The notes under the pieces: generated by a model
What the model saw: only the letters and a program-made list of their open reading frames with translations
Database searches by the model: none
Told to the model about the DNA's origin: nothing
Part shown: piece by piece, positions 1-8,964 of the stretch
Numbering within the stretch: position 1 is the stretch's first letter
Layout: each line of letters opens with the position of its first letter
Position numbers and translations under genes: made by a program
Source: Trichodesmium sp050015995
Lineage (GTDB): Bacteria > Cyanobacteriota > Cyanobacteriia > Cyanobacteriales > Microcoleaceae
Assembly: GCF_050015995.1 (NCBI RefSeq)
Contig: NZ_JBNHEP010000001.1
Coordinates: forward strand, 8,625-72,624
Direction: 5' to 3'
Length of the DNA: 64,000 nucleotides

Positions 1-1373
1 AAAACTTGATTACAAAAATCTCCCAATATTTCTGCCCGATATTGAGTCGCCTCCCGAATAGATTTTTCCTTCGCGCGTTCCCCCCACACCCATTCATAAG
101 GTGGTTGCCATTCCCGCATCGGACGTAAACGGTCAACTTGGGTCATCATCACAATAGCAGGCAAATCTGTAATTTCCCTTTTCATGTCTTGGAGAAAATC
201 TACATCCATTTGTAGCGCGGGGTCAAGAGCAGGGGTAACTAACAACAATAAATCAGCAGTTTGAGCATAGTCAAGCACTAATTTTCGCAGGTCAGTGCGG
301 TTAGCTTGTTCGTAACCAGGGGTATCCCAAAGGTTGAGAATTTCTCCTATTTCCGTTTGCCACTGATAATTTTTAATTTCATCTGTACTCGGCAAAACAT
401 CCACTTCGGCGCGGTCTGCTTGAAATAGAGTATTAATCAAACTACTTTTGCCTGCTCCCGTGCGCCCCACTAACAAAATATTAACTGGTTTTTGCTCCAC
501 AGTTTCCGCAGGTTGAGCTTGTGCGAGAATTTCTTCCAGGGTTTGAGTCTCTGCTTTTGGGAGAGTCGGAGTCGGAATAGCAGACTCAGAAAATTCTAAA
601 TTGCTACCTCCATAAAGAGCGATCGCCTGTCGAGACAAATTTCGCAACGCCACTTCCCGCAATATTTGACTAAAATTTACCAACAATTCCTGGTTTGCTT
701 GTTCGCTGTAACGGCGACTAGCGACTTTAGCTGCTGCTGCGACGGGGTTAAATAACCATTGCGCCCAACCCCAAACTTGGAAAAGTTTCCGAGCTTGGGG
801 TTCTAACTTACGGTAAATTTCATATCCCCGATATGCTTGACCGACAGTTATTTGATTCAGAGTCGGGGATAATTTTTGCATCCATCTGTCTACGTCATCA
901 ACAGTACCTCGAATTAAACCGTAAGCTTGAGGGATGTAAATATTAAGAAGAGGATATTTGACTTCCGGATGGTAAGCATTAGCAACAGCAACTACCACCT
1001 CTTGGCAACGCTGCCAGAATATTTGCCAGTCTTCCCAGAATGGGGGGTCGTTACGACATGACTTGAGAATTTCTTGGAGGGTTGTTTCTAGTTGTTTGGT
1101 AGTTTCGTTTTTTATGGGTGGGGTTGTCGTGTTTTCTGTAGTGGGAATTTGTTTGTTAACTTCTGCTATTACCTCTTCCATTTGTGCAACTGTAGGTCGA
1201 GTCCATTTCACCAGCAACCAACGCCACCCCACAAAGACAAGGGCGAATATTCCCCAGATCCAGTTGATACCCCAACTATTGATTTGTCTGCCAGCGGATA
1301 TCATTAGGAAGGTGACTACAGCAAGCGGGGGAATAGCGAGTATTGCTAACTGCCATTTTTTTAGTTGTACCAT
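1..1373 (-). CDS. Membrane-anchored Era-like GTPase, C-terminus cut off by the window edge
   Basis: Reading the minus strand from the ATG at 1373 gives 457 open codons that run off the left edge. Two hydrophobic segments (about residues 7-27 and 33-57) anchor the protein in a membrane. A middle region of about 240 residues follows, then a GTPase G domain: G1 P-loop GRTGAGKSS at about 303-311, G3 DTPG at 350-353, and G4 TQVD at 411-414 (TQVD in place of the usual NKxD). The build resembles the cyanobacterial GTP-binding proteins that carry a C-terminal DUF697-type domain, but that part lies outside the window. The role is unknown; such proteins are usually thought to act in envelope or membrane homeostasis. 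The family call is good, the function is not assigned. Confidence 0.8.
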   Translation of the reverse strand, partial: MVQLKKWQLAILAIPPLAVVTFLMISAGRQINSWGINWIWGIFALVFVGWRWLLVKWTRPTVAQMEEVIAEVNKQIPTTENTTTPPIKNETTKQLETTLQEILKSCRNDPPFWEDWQIFWQRCQEVVVAVANAYHPEVKYPLLNIYIPQAYGLIRGTVDDVDRWMQKLSPTLNQITVGQAYRGYEIYRKLEPQARKLFQVWGWAQWLFNPVAAAAKVASRRYSEQANQELLVNFSQILREVALRNLSRQAIALYGGSNLEFSESAIPTPTLPKAETQTLEEILAQAQPAETVEQKPVNILLVGRTGAGKSSLINTLFQADRAEVDVLPSTDEIKNYQWQTEIGEILNLWDTPGYEQANRTDLRKLVLDYAQTADLLLLVTPALDPALQMDVDFLQDMKREITDLPAIVMMTQVDRLRPMREWQPPYEWVWGERAKEKSIREATQYRAEILGDFCNQV

Positions 1374-2291
1374 ATTGTATATATTAAGTTTGTCTATATA
1401 ATAAATCCGGTAGGGTGCGTTAGGCGCTTACTAGAAACTACGGTTGAGCTGTCAAATATTATTGCGCCGTAACGCACCGTTGAACAGTCCGGTAGTAGAC
1501 CGACAAATCTGCCATTTTTTTTATTTTACCATTGTGATATGTATGACCTTGGATAGGCGGTGCGTTAATGAAATGTAACGCACCCTACTGGACCGACACA
1601 CCTAAAATAGTGCATTAGCTTTTTTCGTCTCGCACCCCATCTCCCCATCTCCCCATCACCCCATCCCCCCATTTTCTAATGCACAAAATTTGCTGTGTCA
1701 GTCTACTACTAGCGTGTCAAGCTTGAAAATGTGGGTTAAAAAACCTAACCCCCCAACCCCGTTCCCTACTAGCTTTGGGGTGATTTATCCCCTCTCCTCG
1801 CAGGAGACGGATTGGGGGAGAGGTCTTCGCTCGTTGCTCGCTCTTAACCCACAATTTTAGTCTAGACACGCCACTAACTACAAGAACTACTAATAGGGAT
1901 TTTACTTAGTTGCAACAGAGAATTCAAGGCAGGGTACTCCTACCACATTACAACGCCGTGTAATACCAAAGATTGAAACTGTACGCCTTGTGCTAGAAGA
2001 AGGAATTTAAAGGTAAAATTATACAATCTTGTCAACCAATAAATTTTAAATTTTTGTTAATTACAAAAAAAACATAAAGTTAATTGATAGTTCAAGACAA
2101 CTATGTACACTACAATCAGATTGCTGATTAGGAAGTACCGAATTATTGAGAATAAAACTGTTAAGTTGCTGAATCAGAAGTTTTCAGAAGTTTCTCTCTA
2201 ACTAGATTTAAGATATCTATATCTTAAAAAAAGGTAAAAAATCTTTCATAATCATCTTATTCGCAAACCTTACAATTGAGATTAATTCAAT
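1374..2291. repeat. Gene-free spacer with hairpin repeats
   Basis: No gene seen. Two hairpin units share GGTGCGTTA/TAACGCACC arms: one at about 1410-1490 and a compact one at 1556-1591 (arms around an 8-base loop). The compact unit recurs at 15960-15995 and looser versions lie near 21121-21189. An octamer run based on CCCCATCT lies at 1637-1672. A C/G-rich stretch with pairing halves lies at 1740-1835. The last 200 bases before 2292 are plain AT-rich sequence and probably hold the promoter of the next gene, but no clear boxes stand out. Confidence 0.6.
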
Positions 2292-2708
2292 ATGAAAAAG
2301 CTTAACTTCCTCCTAAAAGTTACCTTGGTATTTTTATTTGCTTGTGTTATTTCCTTTAATCTTGTTGTCGATCGAGCTATGGCAACAGGAAATTTTAGTC
2401 AAACTTGTGCAGACATAGAACTCAATGGTTCATCACTCTCAGCAGACTGCCGAAAAATTAATGGTGGGTATGAAAATACTACTATTAACCTAGATTATTA
2501 CATCGGGAACTTAGATGGTACATTATCTTGGGGGGATCATTTGTTTTCCCGAACTTGTAAAGAGATCTATCTAGGACAGTTACTCAGTAACCGCGAATAT
2601 GTAATCAATGCTAAATGTGAAAAACGTGATGGCTATACTTATGAAGCAACAGAGATTAATTTAGACGATCACATTGCTAATATTGACGGAGTTTTAGAAT
2701 ACGAATAA
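2292..2708 (+). CDS. Secreted cyanovirin-N family lectin (CVNH domain)
   Basis: 138 residues. Residues 1-31 are a Sec signal peptide (basic start, hydrophobic core, AMA before the mature end at about 32). The mature part is a single CVNH domain close to cyanovirin-N of Nostoc ellipsosporum. It starts FSQTC, keeps four cysteines (39, 53, 89, 109), and ends with a stretch including INLDDHIANIDG that matches cyanovirin-N. C39-C53 and C39-C89 spacings (14 and 50) equal those of cyanovirin-N (C8-C22, C8-C58). C89-C109 is 20 rather than 15, so there is a five-residue insertion in the second half. Known family members bind high-mannose glycans; export and disulfides fit the same role here, but the specificity is inference. 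Monocistronic, between repeat-rich spacers. Confidence 0.93.
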   Translation: MKKLNFLLKVTLVFLFACVISFNLVVDRAMATGNFSQTCADIELNGSSLSADCRKINGGYENTTINLDYYIGNLDGTLSWGDHLFSRTCKEIYLGQLLSNREYVINAKCEKRDGYTYEATEINLDDHIANIDGVLEYE

Positions 2709-2732
2709 TTCTGAGATTATTATCATTTCTAG

Positions 2733-2821
2733 GTAGTGGTGTACAAGTAGTGATTTTTGTAGTTTTGTTTCTGATAGTGAAAGGGATTTATTTATAAATA
2801 TCACTACATCTACAGAACTAC
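2733..2821. repeat. Small inverted-repeat element, copy 1
   Basis: An 89-bp unit starting GTAGTGGTGTACAAGTAGTG and ending CACTACATCTACAGAACTAC, so its ends are imperfect inverted repeats. A related, longer unit with the same two ends spans about 41531-41717. A one-sided fragment lies at about 58040-58060. It behaves like a tiny non-coding mobile element; no coding capacity. Confidence 0.5.
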
Positions 2822-3069
2822 CCTTGTTTGTAGTTGAGCTTTAGCCCTCCACAATATAGTATAGGGCTAAAGCCCAACTACAAGCCTAATTATAAGTGTT
2901 TTACCGAAAATGATATAACTTCTGAATTCGTATAGGGGCGGGGGCGAGTTCATCTGAATAATTGGTAACACCATTAATTTAACGCGGAACCCGCCCCTAC
3001 CATTCCAACATTTTGAGATTTGATATAACTTCTAAATTCTGAATTCTAAATTCTAAATTCTAAATTATC
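2822..3069. repeat. Hairpin repeats between CVNH and VWA genes
   Basis: A hairpin at about 2828-2883 has 21-base arms (TTGTAGTTG...TTTAGCCCT and its complement). Its sequence, rich in GGCTAAAGCCC, recurs near 7633, 7921 and 37498. A second pair of GGGGCGGG/CCCGCCCC arms lies at about 2935-3000. Heptamer repeats AATTCTA fill 3028-3065. The first hairpin could also stop transcription, but it lacks a T tract. Confidence 0.5.
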
Positions 3070-4131
3070 CTACCGACTCCAATCTTCCACCTCATACAAA
3101 AAACGAGTTTCACCAATCAATTTACGATTCACTGAGGTACTCTGCACAAATACCACATATTTCTCCAAATTATTAGGTTTTATTCGCACCGTCGCACCAT
3201 GAGGCAAACCCAACATTTCCCGTGCAGCTTCTCCTTCAAACATATCTCCCGTTGCCCGATCCATTAAAATAATTTCCTTTTTTCCCTGAATAGTTTCTGT
3301 CTTTGTAAATTCATAAAAACCACGCCCTTTATTAAAAGTTAAACCATTTTCTTCCACAAAACTTTTAATCGGTTTATTCTCATCTACCTCTAAAACTTGG
3401 AACCTTCCCGGCACAACTGCTCGTAAATCTGCGGACTCATAAACAGTCGTTTCTTCCCGGTTTAACATAGTATTAAAAATCTTACTTAAACCACGACTCA
3501 TCCGCTTATTTTCAATAACTTCCTGTTCATAATTTTGCAATTGTTCATCGGAATATTGTTGATAACAAACTGCTAAAAATAAATCGTTAATATAAGCAAA
3601 TTGATCTAAATCTACATGAAAACCACCAGATTTTTCTGCCAATTCATGATAAAATTTTGTGGCATGACGACGGTTTAATGCTTGAACTCCATATACTGCT
3701 ATTGCCATATCTGATAATTTATTCAGCTCTTCTCGCCAATTTAACCTTTGGGGATTTTGAGCTGGTGGGTGAGGAATATCATCTCCAATTAATACTAAAG
3801 ATTTAGTCGCCCCAGTCGTCCAATTCAAAGATTGAGCTTCATGTAATACTAATTCATAACATTCCGGCGCATCTCCTCCACCTGTTCTTTCTACCTTTTC
3901 TACAAAATTACAAATACTATCTATATCTTGAGATAATTCTAAATGTTTAGTCACATAAGTAGAGCCGCGATCGCAATAATCTCCATGAGCAATTATTCCA
4001 ATCCGAATACCGGGAATTTCTGATATTAATCGAGTTACTGTACTTTTAATTTTTCGACGTACCTGAGTTAGACAGGGATACATACTGCCAGTCGTGTCAA
4101 AACTGAAAACTACTTCTATATTATTAGTCAT
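3070..4131 (-). CDS. von Willebrand factor type A (VWA) domain protein
   Basis: 353 residues from the ATG at 4131. GGAG sits 8 bases upstream of this ATG, which is why it is preferred over an upstream TTG at 4155. The N-terminal half is a VWA domain. It has the metal-site motif DTTGS close to the start, a GGGDAPE loop at about residue 90, and LVLIGDD as the third metal-site strand. The C-terminal third is a separate region with no family I recognise. VWA domains bind protein partners through a divalent metal; GGDxPE-type versions are common in cyanobacterial stand-alone proteins of unknown role. No signal peptide, so probably cytoplasmic. No operon partner: flanking spacers are repeats. Confidence 0.82.
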   Translation of the reverse strand: MTNNIEVVFSFDTTGSMYPCLTQVRRKIKSTVTRLISEIPGIRIGIIAHGDYCDRGSTYVTKHLELSQDIDSICNFVEKVERTGGGDAPECYELVLHEAQSLNWTTGATKSLVLIGDDIPHPPAQNPQRLNWREELNKLSDMAIAVYGVQALNRRHATKFYHELAEKSGGFHVDLDQFAYINDLFLAVCYQQYSDEQLQNYEQEVIENKRMSRGLSKIFNTMLNREETTVYESADLRAVVPGRFQVLEVDENKPIKSFVEENGLTFNKGRGFYEFTKTETIQGKKEIILMDRATGDMFEGEAAREMLGLPHGATVRIKPNNLEKYVVFVQSTSVNRKLIGETRFLYEVEDWSR

Positions 4132-4988
4132 ATTTTTTTCTCCGATTTTTGACAAAAATTCTACAAAAAATTCCTCGGTTTCAGCCTATAAATTAGCTGC
4201 CACCAGTCATTTCAGTTATCAGATAAATTATTTTGTTTTGAAACCTTTTTTTACTTCCTATATATATAGTTTAGCCAATGTTGAATAAAACGTCAATAGA
4301 ATACAGAAAAAAAATTAACCGTAGGGGTTTGGTCTCCAAACCCTAAGTTAATTGAACATTACAGCAGTTTTCATTTTAGTAGGGACGTTCCATGGAACGT
4401 CTCTACAAGGGTTGTGGTTTTGACCGTGTGGTTCATTAGCTAAAAACCTCGGTGGTGGAGCATTGTAATAGTGGTCTATTGTAATTATTTTGGTCAAGGG
4501 AACAGTGGGAGCATCTTGCTCCCTTATACCAACTCAATAAAATAATGTTACAAATGAGAAACTATAAATCCTTGCCAGGTATAGATTTTTTTATAGCAGC
4601 TATTTTTCAAATTGGTATTATACCAATTTCATCAAATATTGCTACAGTGACTTTTTTCTTAGGAGTCAGGAGTCAGGAGTCAGGAGGTAAGAATTTATAA
4701 TATTTATTTTTTCTGAGGGTTAAACCGTTTTTTAATTGACTAAAAATAGTTTTATAACTTAGATGAATTGTTTTTTCCGAAACTGATAATTTTATTTATT
4801 CCTCTACGTTAGCAGCAAATTTACTAACACTTTTGTCACCATTTTATTGTAACTCTCTTTTTTGAATTTGGTATTACATGGAAAGTCAAATAAAAATATC
4901 AAACACTAGCAAAGGTTTGTTGGGTTTCATCCCTCAACCCAACCTACAATAATTTTAAAATCAATAATTGCTCAAGAGGACAAAATAA
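4132..4988. repeat. Gene-free spacer with palindromes and a degenerate repeat
   Basis: No gene seen. A perfect 18-base palindrome GACGTTCCATGGAACGTC lies at 4384-4401. Hairpins sit around 4318-4348 and 4500-4530. About 4620-4876 is a degenerate element that starts and ends with ATTGGTATTA-like sequence and carries CAGGAGT heptamers. Its reverse complement resembles 45836-46060. The segment at about 4913-4953 is the hairpin repeat with TTGGGTTTCATCCCTCAACC. AGAGGA at about 4974-4980 is the ribosome site of dprA. Confidence 0.55.
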
Positions 4989-6131
4989 TTGACAGAAGAA
5001 CGTGCCTATTGGTTAGCATGGGCAAAAATTAGCGGTATAGGTCCAATTGCCCTACAAAAACTCAAACAACAATTCGACACCCTAGCTATAGCTTGGACAG
5101 CAACTCCGGCAGAATTAGGCCATATATCAGGATTTGGCCGTCACAAAGTAGAGAAAATAGTCGAAGAGCGATCGCGTATCAACCCAGAAGAACTCCTCAA
5201 ACAACACATTGAGAAAAATCCTAATTTTTGGACACCAGCAGACCCAGACTATCCCCGTCTCCTGCAAGAAATTCCTACACCTCCGCCTCTGCTATATTAT
5301 CGAGGTATAGTAGACTCCGAAGAAATACTAGGTATTACTCCCACAGTAGGAATAGTTGGTACCAGACACCCTTCGGAATATGGTCGTCGTTGGACTCGGA
5401 AAATAAGTTCAATTTTAGCAAAAAGTGGGTTTACAATTGTTTCGGGATTAGCAGCAGGAATTGACACGGAAGCTCATAGTGCTTGTCTAGAAGTAGGTGG
5501 TAGGACTATTGCTGTGTTTGGAAATGGGGTTGATATGGTTTATCCTAGGGAAAATAAAAGTTTAGCTGAACAAGTCGTTAAACAGGGATTAGCTGTTAGT
5601 GAATATCCGGCGGGAACTAAACCAAATTCTAAACATTTTCCACAACGTAATAGAATTATTGCGGGATTAAGTAGAGCAGTTTTAATAATGGAAGCTCCGC
5701 AAAAATCTGGTGCTTTAATTACAGCAGATATGGCAAATGAATTTTGTCGAGATGTTTATGTTTTACCCGCTCGTTTAGATGACGAAAAATCTTATGGTTG
5801 TTTACAGTTAATCAATAAAGGTGCAGAGGTAATTCCGATTACTATTGATAGATTATTAGAAATGTTAGGAGCAATGCCACCTTTAGATATTGATGTGGGA
5901 GAATCTTCGGAACAGTTATCTTTATTTGAGGATAAAAAACAAACTTCTATGCCAGATTTAGAACCCATGTTAGCTGAGATTTTTCAACATATTTCTAGTG
6001 AACCTATTCTGTTAGATTTAATTATTCAAAAAACAGGTTTATCATCAGGGGAAGTTTCGAGTTCTCTCCTACAATTAGAATTATTAGGATTAGTAACTCA
6101 ATTACCAGGAATGCATTATCAAAAGAATTAA
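4989..6131 (+). CDS. dprA: DNA-processing protein DprA (Smf)
   Basis: 380 residues, starting at TTG with AGAGGAC 8-9 bases upstream; no ATG fits better. Residues 1-60 form a helix-hairpin-helix-rich N-terminal domain (SGIGPIALQKL, SGFGRHKVEKI). Residues 115-285 are the Rossmann-like DprA domain with the ssDNA-site motif GTRHPSEYG at 124-132, SGLAAGID at 152-159, and the KSGALIT and GCLQLI segments. The last 65 residues form the winged-helix DprA C-terminal domain. DprA binds incoming single-stranded DNA and loads RecA during natural transformation. It acts in the cytoplasm. Full length for cyanobacteria and apparently intact. Single gene; no competence partners nearby. Confidence 0.95.
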   Translation: MTEERAYWLAWAKISGIGPIALQKLKQQFDTLAIAWTATPAELGHISGFGRHKVEKIVEERSRINPEELLKQHIEKNPNFWTPADPDYPRLLQEIPTPPPLLYYRGIVDSEEILGITPTVGIVGTRHPSEYGRRWTRKISSILAKSGFTIVSGLAAGIDTEAHSACLEVGGRTIAVFGNGVDMVYPRENKSLAEQVVKQGLAVSEYPAGTKPNSKHFPQRNRIIAGLSRAVLIMEAPQKSGALITADMANEFCRDVYVLPARLDDEKSYGCLQLINKGAEVIPITIDRLLEMLGAMPPLDIDVGESSEQLSLFEDKKQTSMPDLEPMLAEIFQHISSEPILLDLIIQKTGLSSGEVSSSLLQLELLGLVTQLPGMHYQKN

Positions 6132-6205
6132 TAATTAGTAAGCAAATAGCTCCCAGCTCCCAGCTATTAGTTAATATCAAATCCTCCTGCAATAAAAGTG
6201 TTATA

Positions 6206-6269
6206 AGAAACCGGGTTTATGGAAGGTATATGTTAGTATGGTGGGGCATTTAATATAAACCCGGTTTCT
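6206..6269. repeat. 15-bp perfect inverted repeat (AGAAACCGGGTTTAT arms)
   Basis: Arms at 6206-6220 and 6255-6269 are exact complements, separated by 34 bases. The same core (AAACCGGGTTT / AAACCCGGTTTCT) builds the 91-bp tandem repeats at 61938-62210, so this is a dispersed hairpin family. It follows dprA by about 75 bases and could help end its transcript, but no T tract follows. Confidence 0.6.
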
Positions 6270-6579
6270 ATGGTTTTTCAACTAATACTACTGGATTTAA
6301 TATAATTTATCCGAGATATTTACTATTCTTAATTCCTTCTCAAGGCAAGTGGCTTTTTGGGTAGAAAAATCAAGGGACAATTCTGACCCAAAAATCAGGT
6401 CAATAGCCTCCCCTTTCAAGAGGATGAAAAAAATAAACTTCAGTATTTCAATCCCAATGGTTCACCTAGAGGTACTGATAACTGATAACTGAAATGACTG
6501 CTACCTCCTCTATAATTCCCCTAACTCTTAACTCCTAACTCCTAACTCCTGACTCCTGACTCCTAGTTTCTTTCTTAAT
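6270..6579. repeat. Spacer with dispersed repeat ending GATAACTGAAATGACTGC
   Basis: About 6405-6500 is one member of a dispersed repeat: CCCTTTCAAGAGGATGAAAA near the start, GATAACTGATAACTGAAATG at the end. Other copies are at 7975-8131, 20201-20314 and 20649-20750. CTCCTAA heptamers follow at about 6526-6565. About 6340-6400 shares AAAAATCAAGGGA with another repeat family. No gene seen. Confidence 0.5.
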
Positions 6580-7083
6580 ATGTTAAATCTAAAATTATTA
6601 CTATATTTTCCCTTCTTCCTTCTTTCTTTCTCCTTCTTCCTTCGACCTGCAATTGCTAAACCTGAAGTTATTTTTCCCACCTGTCCGAGAAGTTCAATTT
6701 CTGAACTACCTCAACCTCCTCTATCTCAAACTAAACCAAGCATTCCTAGTCTGTGGTTAACTCAAGATTTCTTTGGTGGTGAACTTCTTCAAACTTGGTT
6801 TATTAATCCCGATGATACATGGGTAATTTTAGTAGTAAATCAATTAACTTGGCAAAGGCAAGAATATATGGATATTTATAAATTTATCAATCATTTTGGC
6901 AGCGTAGCCAGAGAATATGGTTATAATTTACAAATATGCCAACCCCGTCAAAAAAAACCAATTGCAGCTTATTTTTGTGACTTTGAAACTGCTCCATTAA
7001 ACTGTCATGTAGAAATTCAATCTAGATTCGGTAGAAGTTTTTTTAATATACCAAAACAATTTCCATTTCCCTCCATTAAATAG
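6580..7083 (+). CDS. Secreted protein of unknown function
   Basis: 167 residues. Residues 1-26 look like a signal peptide: a lysine, a long Phe/Leu-rich core, and cleavage near AIAK. The mature part begins with a Pro-rich stretch, then a compact domain with WLTQDFFGG, WFINPDDTWVILVVNQLTW and VAREYGYNLQIC. Three or four cysteines (CPRSS, QICQP, YFCDF, NCHVE) could form disulfides after export. I recognise no family; it resembles small exported orphans found across filamentous cyanobacteria. No strong ribosome site precedes the ATG, so the start is uncertain. Confidence 0.6.
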   Translation: MLNLKLLLYFPFFLLSFSFFLRPAIAKPEVIFPTCPRSSISELPQPPLSQTKPSIPSLWLTQDFFGGELLQTWFINPDDTWVILVVNQLTWQRQEYMDIYKFINHFGSVAREYGYNLQICQPRQKKPIAAYFCDFETAPLNCHVEIQSRFGRSFFNIPKQFPFPSIK

Positions 7084-7350
7084 TAAATATTAGCCACACA
7101 AAGTTATATAAAATACTTTAATGTTTACCACCAAAGACTGATAGGACGATGGGGAGATTGGGAGATTGGGAGATGGGTAGATTGGGAGATTCGTAAGTAG
7201 CACAATTTTTTGTATTTCATAGCTACTTTTTTCGAGAACTATTCACCAGCATTTAATGTCAAATAATTTTAATCCGCTATAATTAATACGATCATAAATA
7301 CCAACGGAAAATAAATACAAGTGCTGACCAATAAATCATATCATATTCAG
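7084..7350. other. AT-rich spacer with octamer repeats
   Basis: No gene seen. Octamer repeats of GGGAGATT lie at 7150-7195. The rest is AT-rich DNA with no recognisable element up to the MITE that starts at 7354. Confidence 0.4.
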
Positions 7351-7353
7351 TTA

Positions 7354-7610
7354 GAGATTGTTTGTAAAGGAAATATAAAAAGGAGATAGGGAACAGGGAA
7401 CAGGGAACAGGGAACAGGGAACAGGGAATAGGGAATAGGGAATAGGGAATAAGGAGGAAGAAATCAAGACAAATATTTGTCGCTTAAAAATCTAGGAATA
7501 TATGTACTGAATACTTCTCTACCTACCAAATTTCAATCTCTTGAAGTATTACCGCTTTTAGATTTTAGTCACTCGCATGTTCTCTTAATACTTATTTTAC
7601 AAACAGTCTC
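7354..7610. mobile_element. 257-bp MITE, copy 1
   Basis: One of three copies of a 257-bp element; this one is in the opposite orientation to those at 20808-21064 and 58076-58332. The ends are inverted repeats (GAGATTGTTTGTAAA against GAGACTGTTTGTAAA). TTA flanks it at 7351-7353 and 7611-7613, a three-base target duplication. Inside are five GGGAACA and about four GGGAATA heptamers. A short open frame near one end is present in all copies but runs out through the terminal repeat and is probably not a gene. TWA duplications suggest mobilisation by an IS5-group transposase, which is inference. Confidence 0.85.
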
Positions 7611-7619
7611 TTAAATAGT

Positions 7620-8124
7620 TATAATCAAAGCTCGTAGTAGGGCTAAAGCCCTAAGATAGATATTTAATATCACTTTTAAAAAAGAATGCTACAAAAATCT
7701 ACATCTCGCTCGGATATGCTGAAAAATGGCTGCTCCAATTCATTTTAGATAGCTATCTCTATCATTTTCCCCTTTTTATTAAATATTTATCCCTTCTCTC
7801 CTAGATAACTAAAGCCTTATCTCCTAGATAACTAAAGCCTTATCTCCTAGATAACTAAAGCCTTCTTTCTTCTTCCTTACTTCTACCATTTGTAACAAAC
7901 ATTTATCACGCTTGGTATAATGGGCTAAAGCCCTACTACAAACAAAAACTTTTTTTATCACTTATTATTAATAAGGTCTCAAAACCTTCCCTTTCAAGGG
8001 GATAAAAAAGGAAATTTCGGATTTTTTGGCCTCCCTATTACTGGAGCTACTGTTTCAATATGAGACATGAAAAAAACAGTTCCTCCCCTGGAGGTTAACT
8101 GATAACTAATAACTGATAACTGAA
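7620..8124. repeat. Repeat-filled spacer before the acyltransferase
   Basis: A hairpin-type unit with GTAGTAGGGCTAAAGCCCT lies at 7633-7653, and its complement (GGGCTAAAGCCCTACTAC) at 7921-7938. A 23-bp unit TCTCCTAGATAACTAAAGCC(TTA) is repeated three times in tandem at 7797-7865. The dispersed repeat starting GGTCTC at 7975 ends with GATAACTGAAATGACTGC at 8114-8131, so it includes the start codon of the next gene. No gene seen. Confidence 0.55.
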
Positions 8125-8964
8125 ATGACTGCTAATCAACAAAATATCCGTAAACCTTATGACGGTTGGTCATTAGATGACCGTGACCCAGAAATAATTA
8201 AGTCAATGATGCCATTGTGGGAATGGTTTTATCGCTATTACTTTCGCGTCCAAACAGATGGTTGGCATCATATTCCTGATGAGAAAATTCTGATAGTTGG
8301 CTCTCATAATGGCGGTTTACCAGCTCCAGATATGCATATGTGTATGTATGACTGGTTTAAGAGGTTTGGTCCAGAACGTTTGGTTTATGGACTAATGCAC
8401 CAAAATGCCTGGTCAGCTTTCCCCAGTACACCCTTAGCAGTACAATGTGGAGCGGTTAGAGCACATCCAAAAATGGCGATCGCCGCCTTTGAAAGAAATG
8501 CTTCTGTAGCTGTTTATCCTGGTGGGGGTCCTGATGTTTTTCGTCCCTATTCTATGCGAGATAAAATCTATTTTGCCGGACGAAAAGGCTTTATTAAGTT
8601 AGCTTTGCGTGAAGAAGTTCCTATTGTACCGATGATTTCTAATGGTGCCCATGATACTTTAATCATACTGGCAGATTTTTATGAACAAGTAAAACAACTC
8701 CATGAGTGGGGAATGCCTTGGTTATTTAATGTTGACCCAGAAGTATTTCCTATATATATAGGTTGGCCTTGGGGATTAGCTATTGGGCCTTTGCCTAATT
8801 TCCCCTTTCCAGTACAGATCCATACCAGGGTTTGTCCTCCCATTGTATTTGAACGTTATGGACGTAAGGCAGCTAGCGATCGCGCTTATGTTGATGCTTG
8901 TTATCAAAAAGTCCTCACCCAAATGCAGCAAGAATTAGACAAATTAATATTATCGACTTCGTAG
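8125..8964 (+). CDS. Lysophospholipid acyltransferase-like protein (PlsC superfamily)
   Basis: 279 residues. Family signs: a block SHNGGLPAPD at about residues 59-68, where the catalytic HX4D motif sits (here with a longer His-Asp spacing); an acceptor-site block VYPGGGPDVFRP at about 130-141, in place of FPEGTRS; and VPIVPMISNGAHD at about 167-179. The arrangement resembles the diacylglycerol or wax-ester-like branch of acyltransferases rather than classic PlsC. It probably moves an acyl chain to a glycerol- or lysolipid-type acceptor at the membrane; the substrate cannot be read from sequence. There is no Shine-Dalgarno sequence close to the ATG; the first codons ATG ACT GC lie inside a dispersed repeat, so expression may depend on it. 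Confidence 0.78.
   Translation: MTANQQNIRKPYDGWSLDDRDPEIIKSMMPLWEWFYRYYFRVQTDGWHHIPDEKILIVGSHNGGLPAPDMHMCMYDWFKRFGPERLVYGLMHQNAWSAFPSTPLAVQCGAVRAHPKMAIAAFERNASVAVYPGGGPDVFRPYSMRDKIYFAGRKGFIKLALREEVPIVPMISNGAHDTLIILADFYEQVKQLHEWGMPWLFNVDPEVFPIYIGWPWGLAIGPLPNFPFPVQIHTRVCPPIVFERYGRKAASDRAYVDACYQKVLTQMQQELDKLILSTS

Noticed and set aside
6405..8131. Repeats with CTTTCAAGGGGATAAAA considered as CRISPR repeats
   Set aside because: Copies are far apart, degenerate and not separated by regular spacers; no cas genes in the window.
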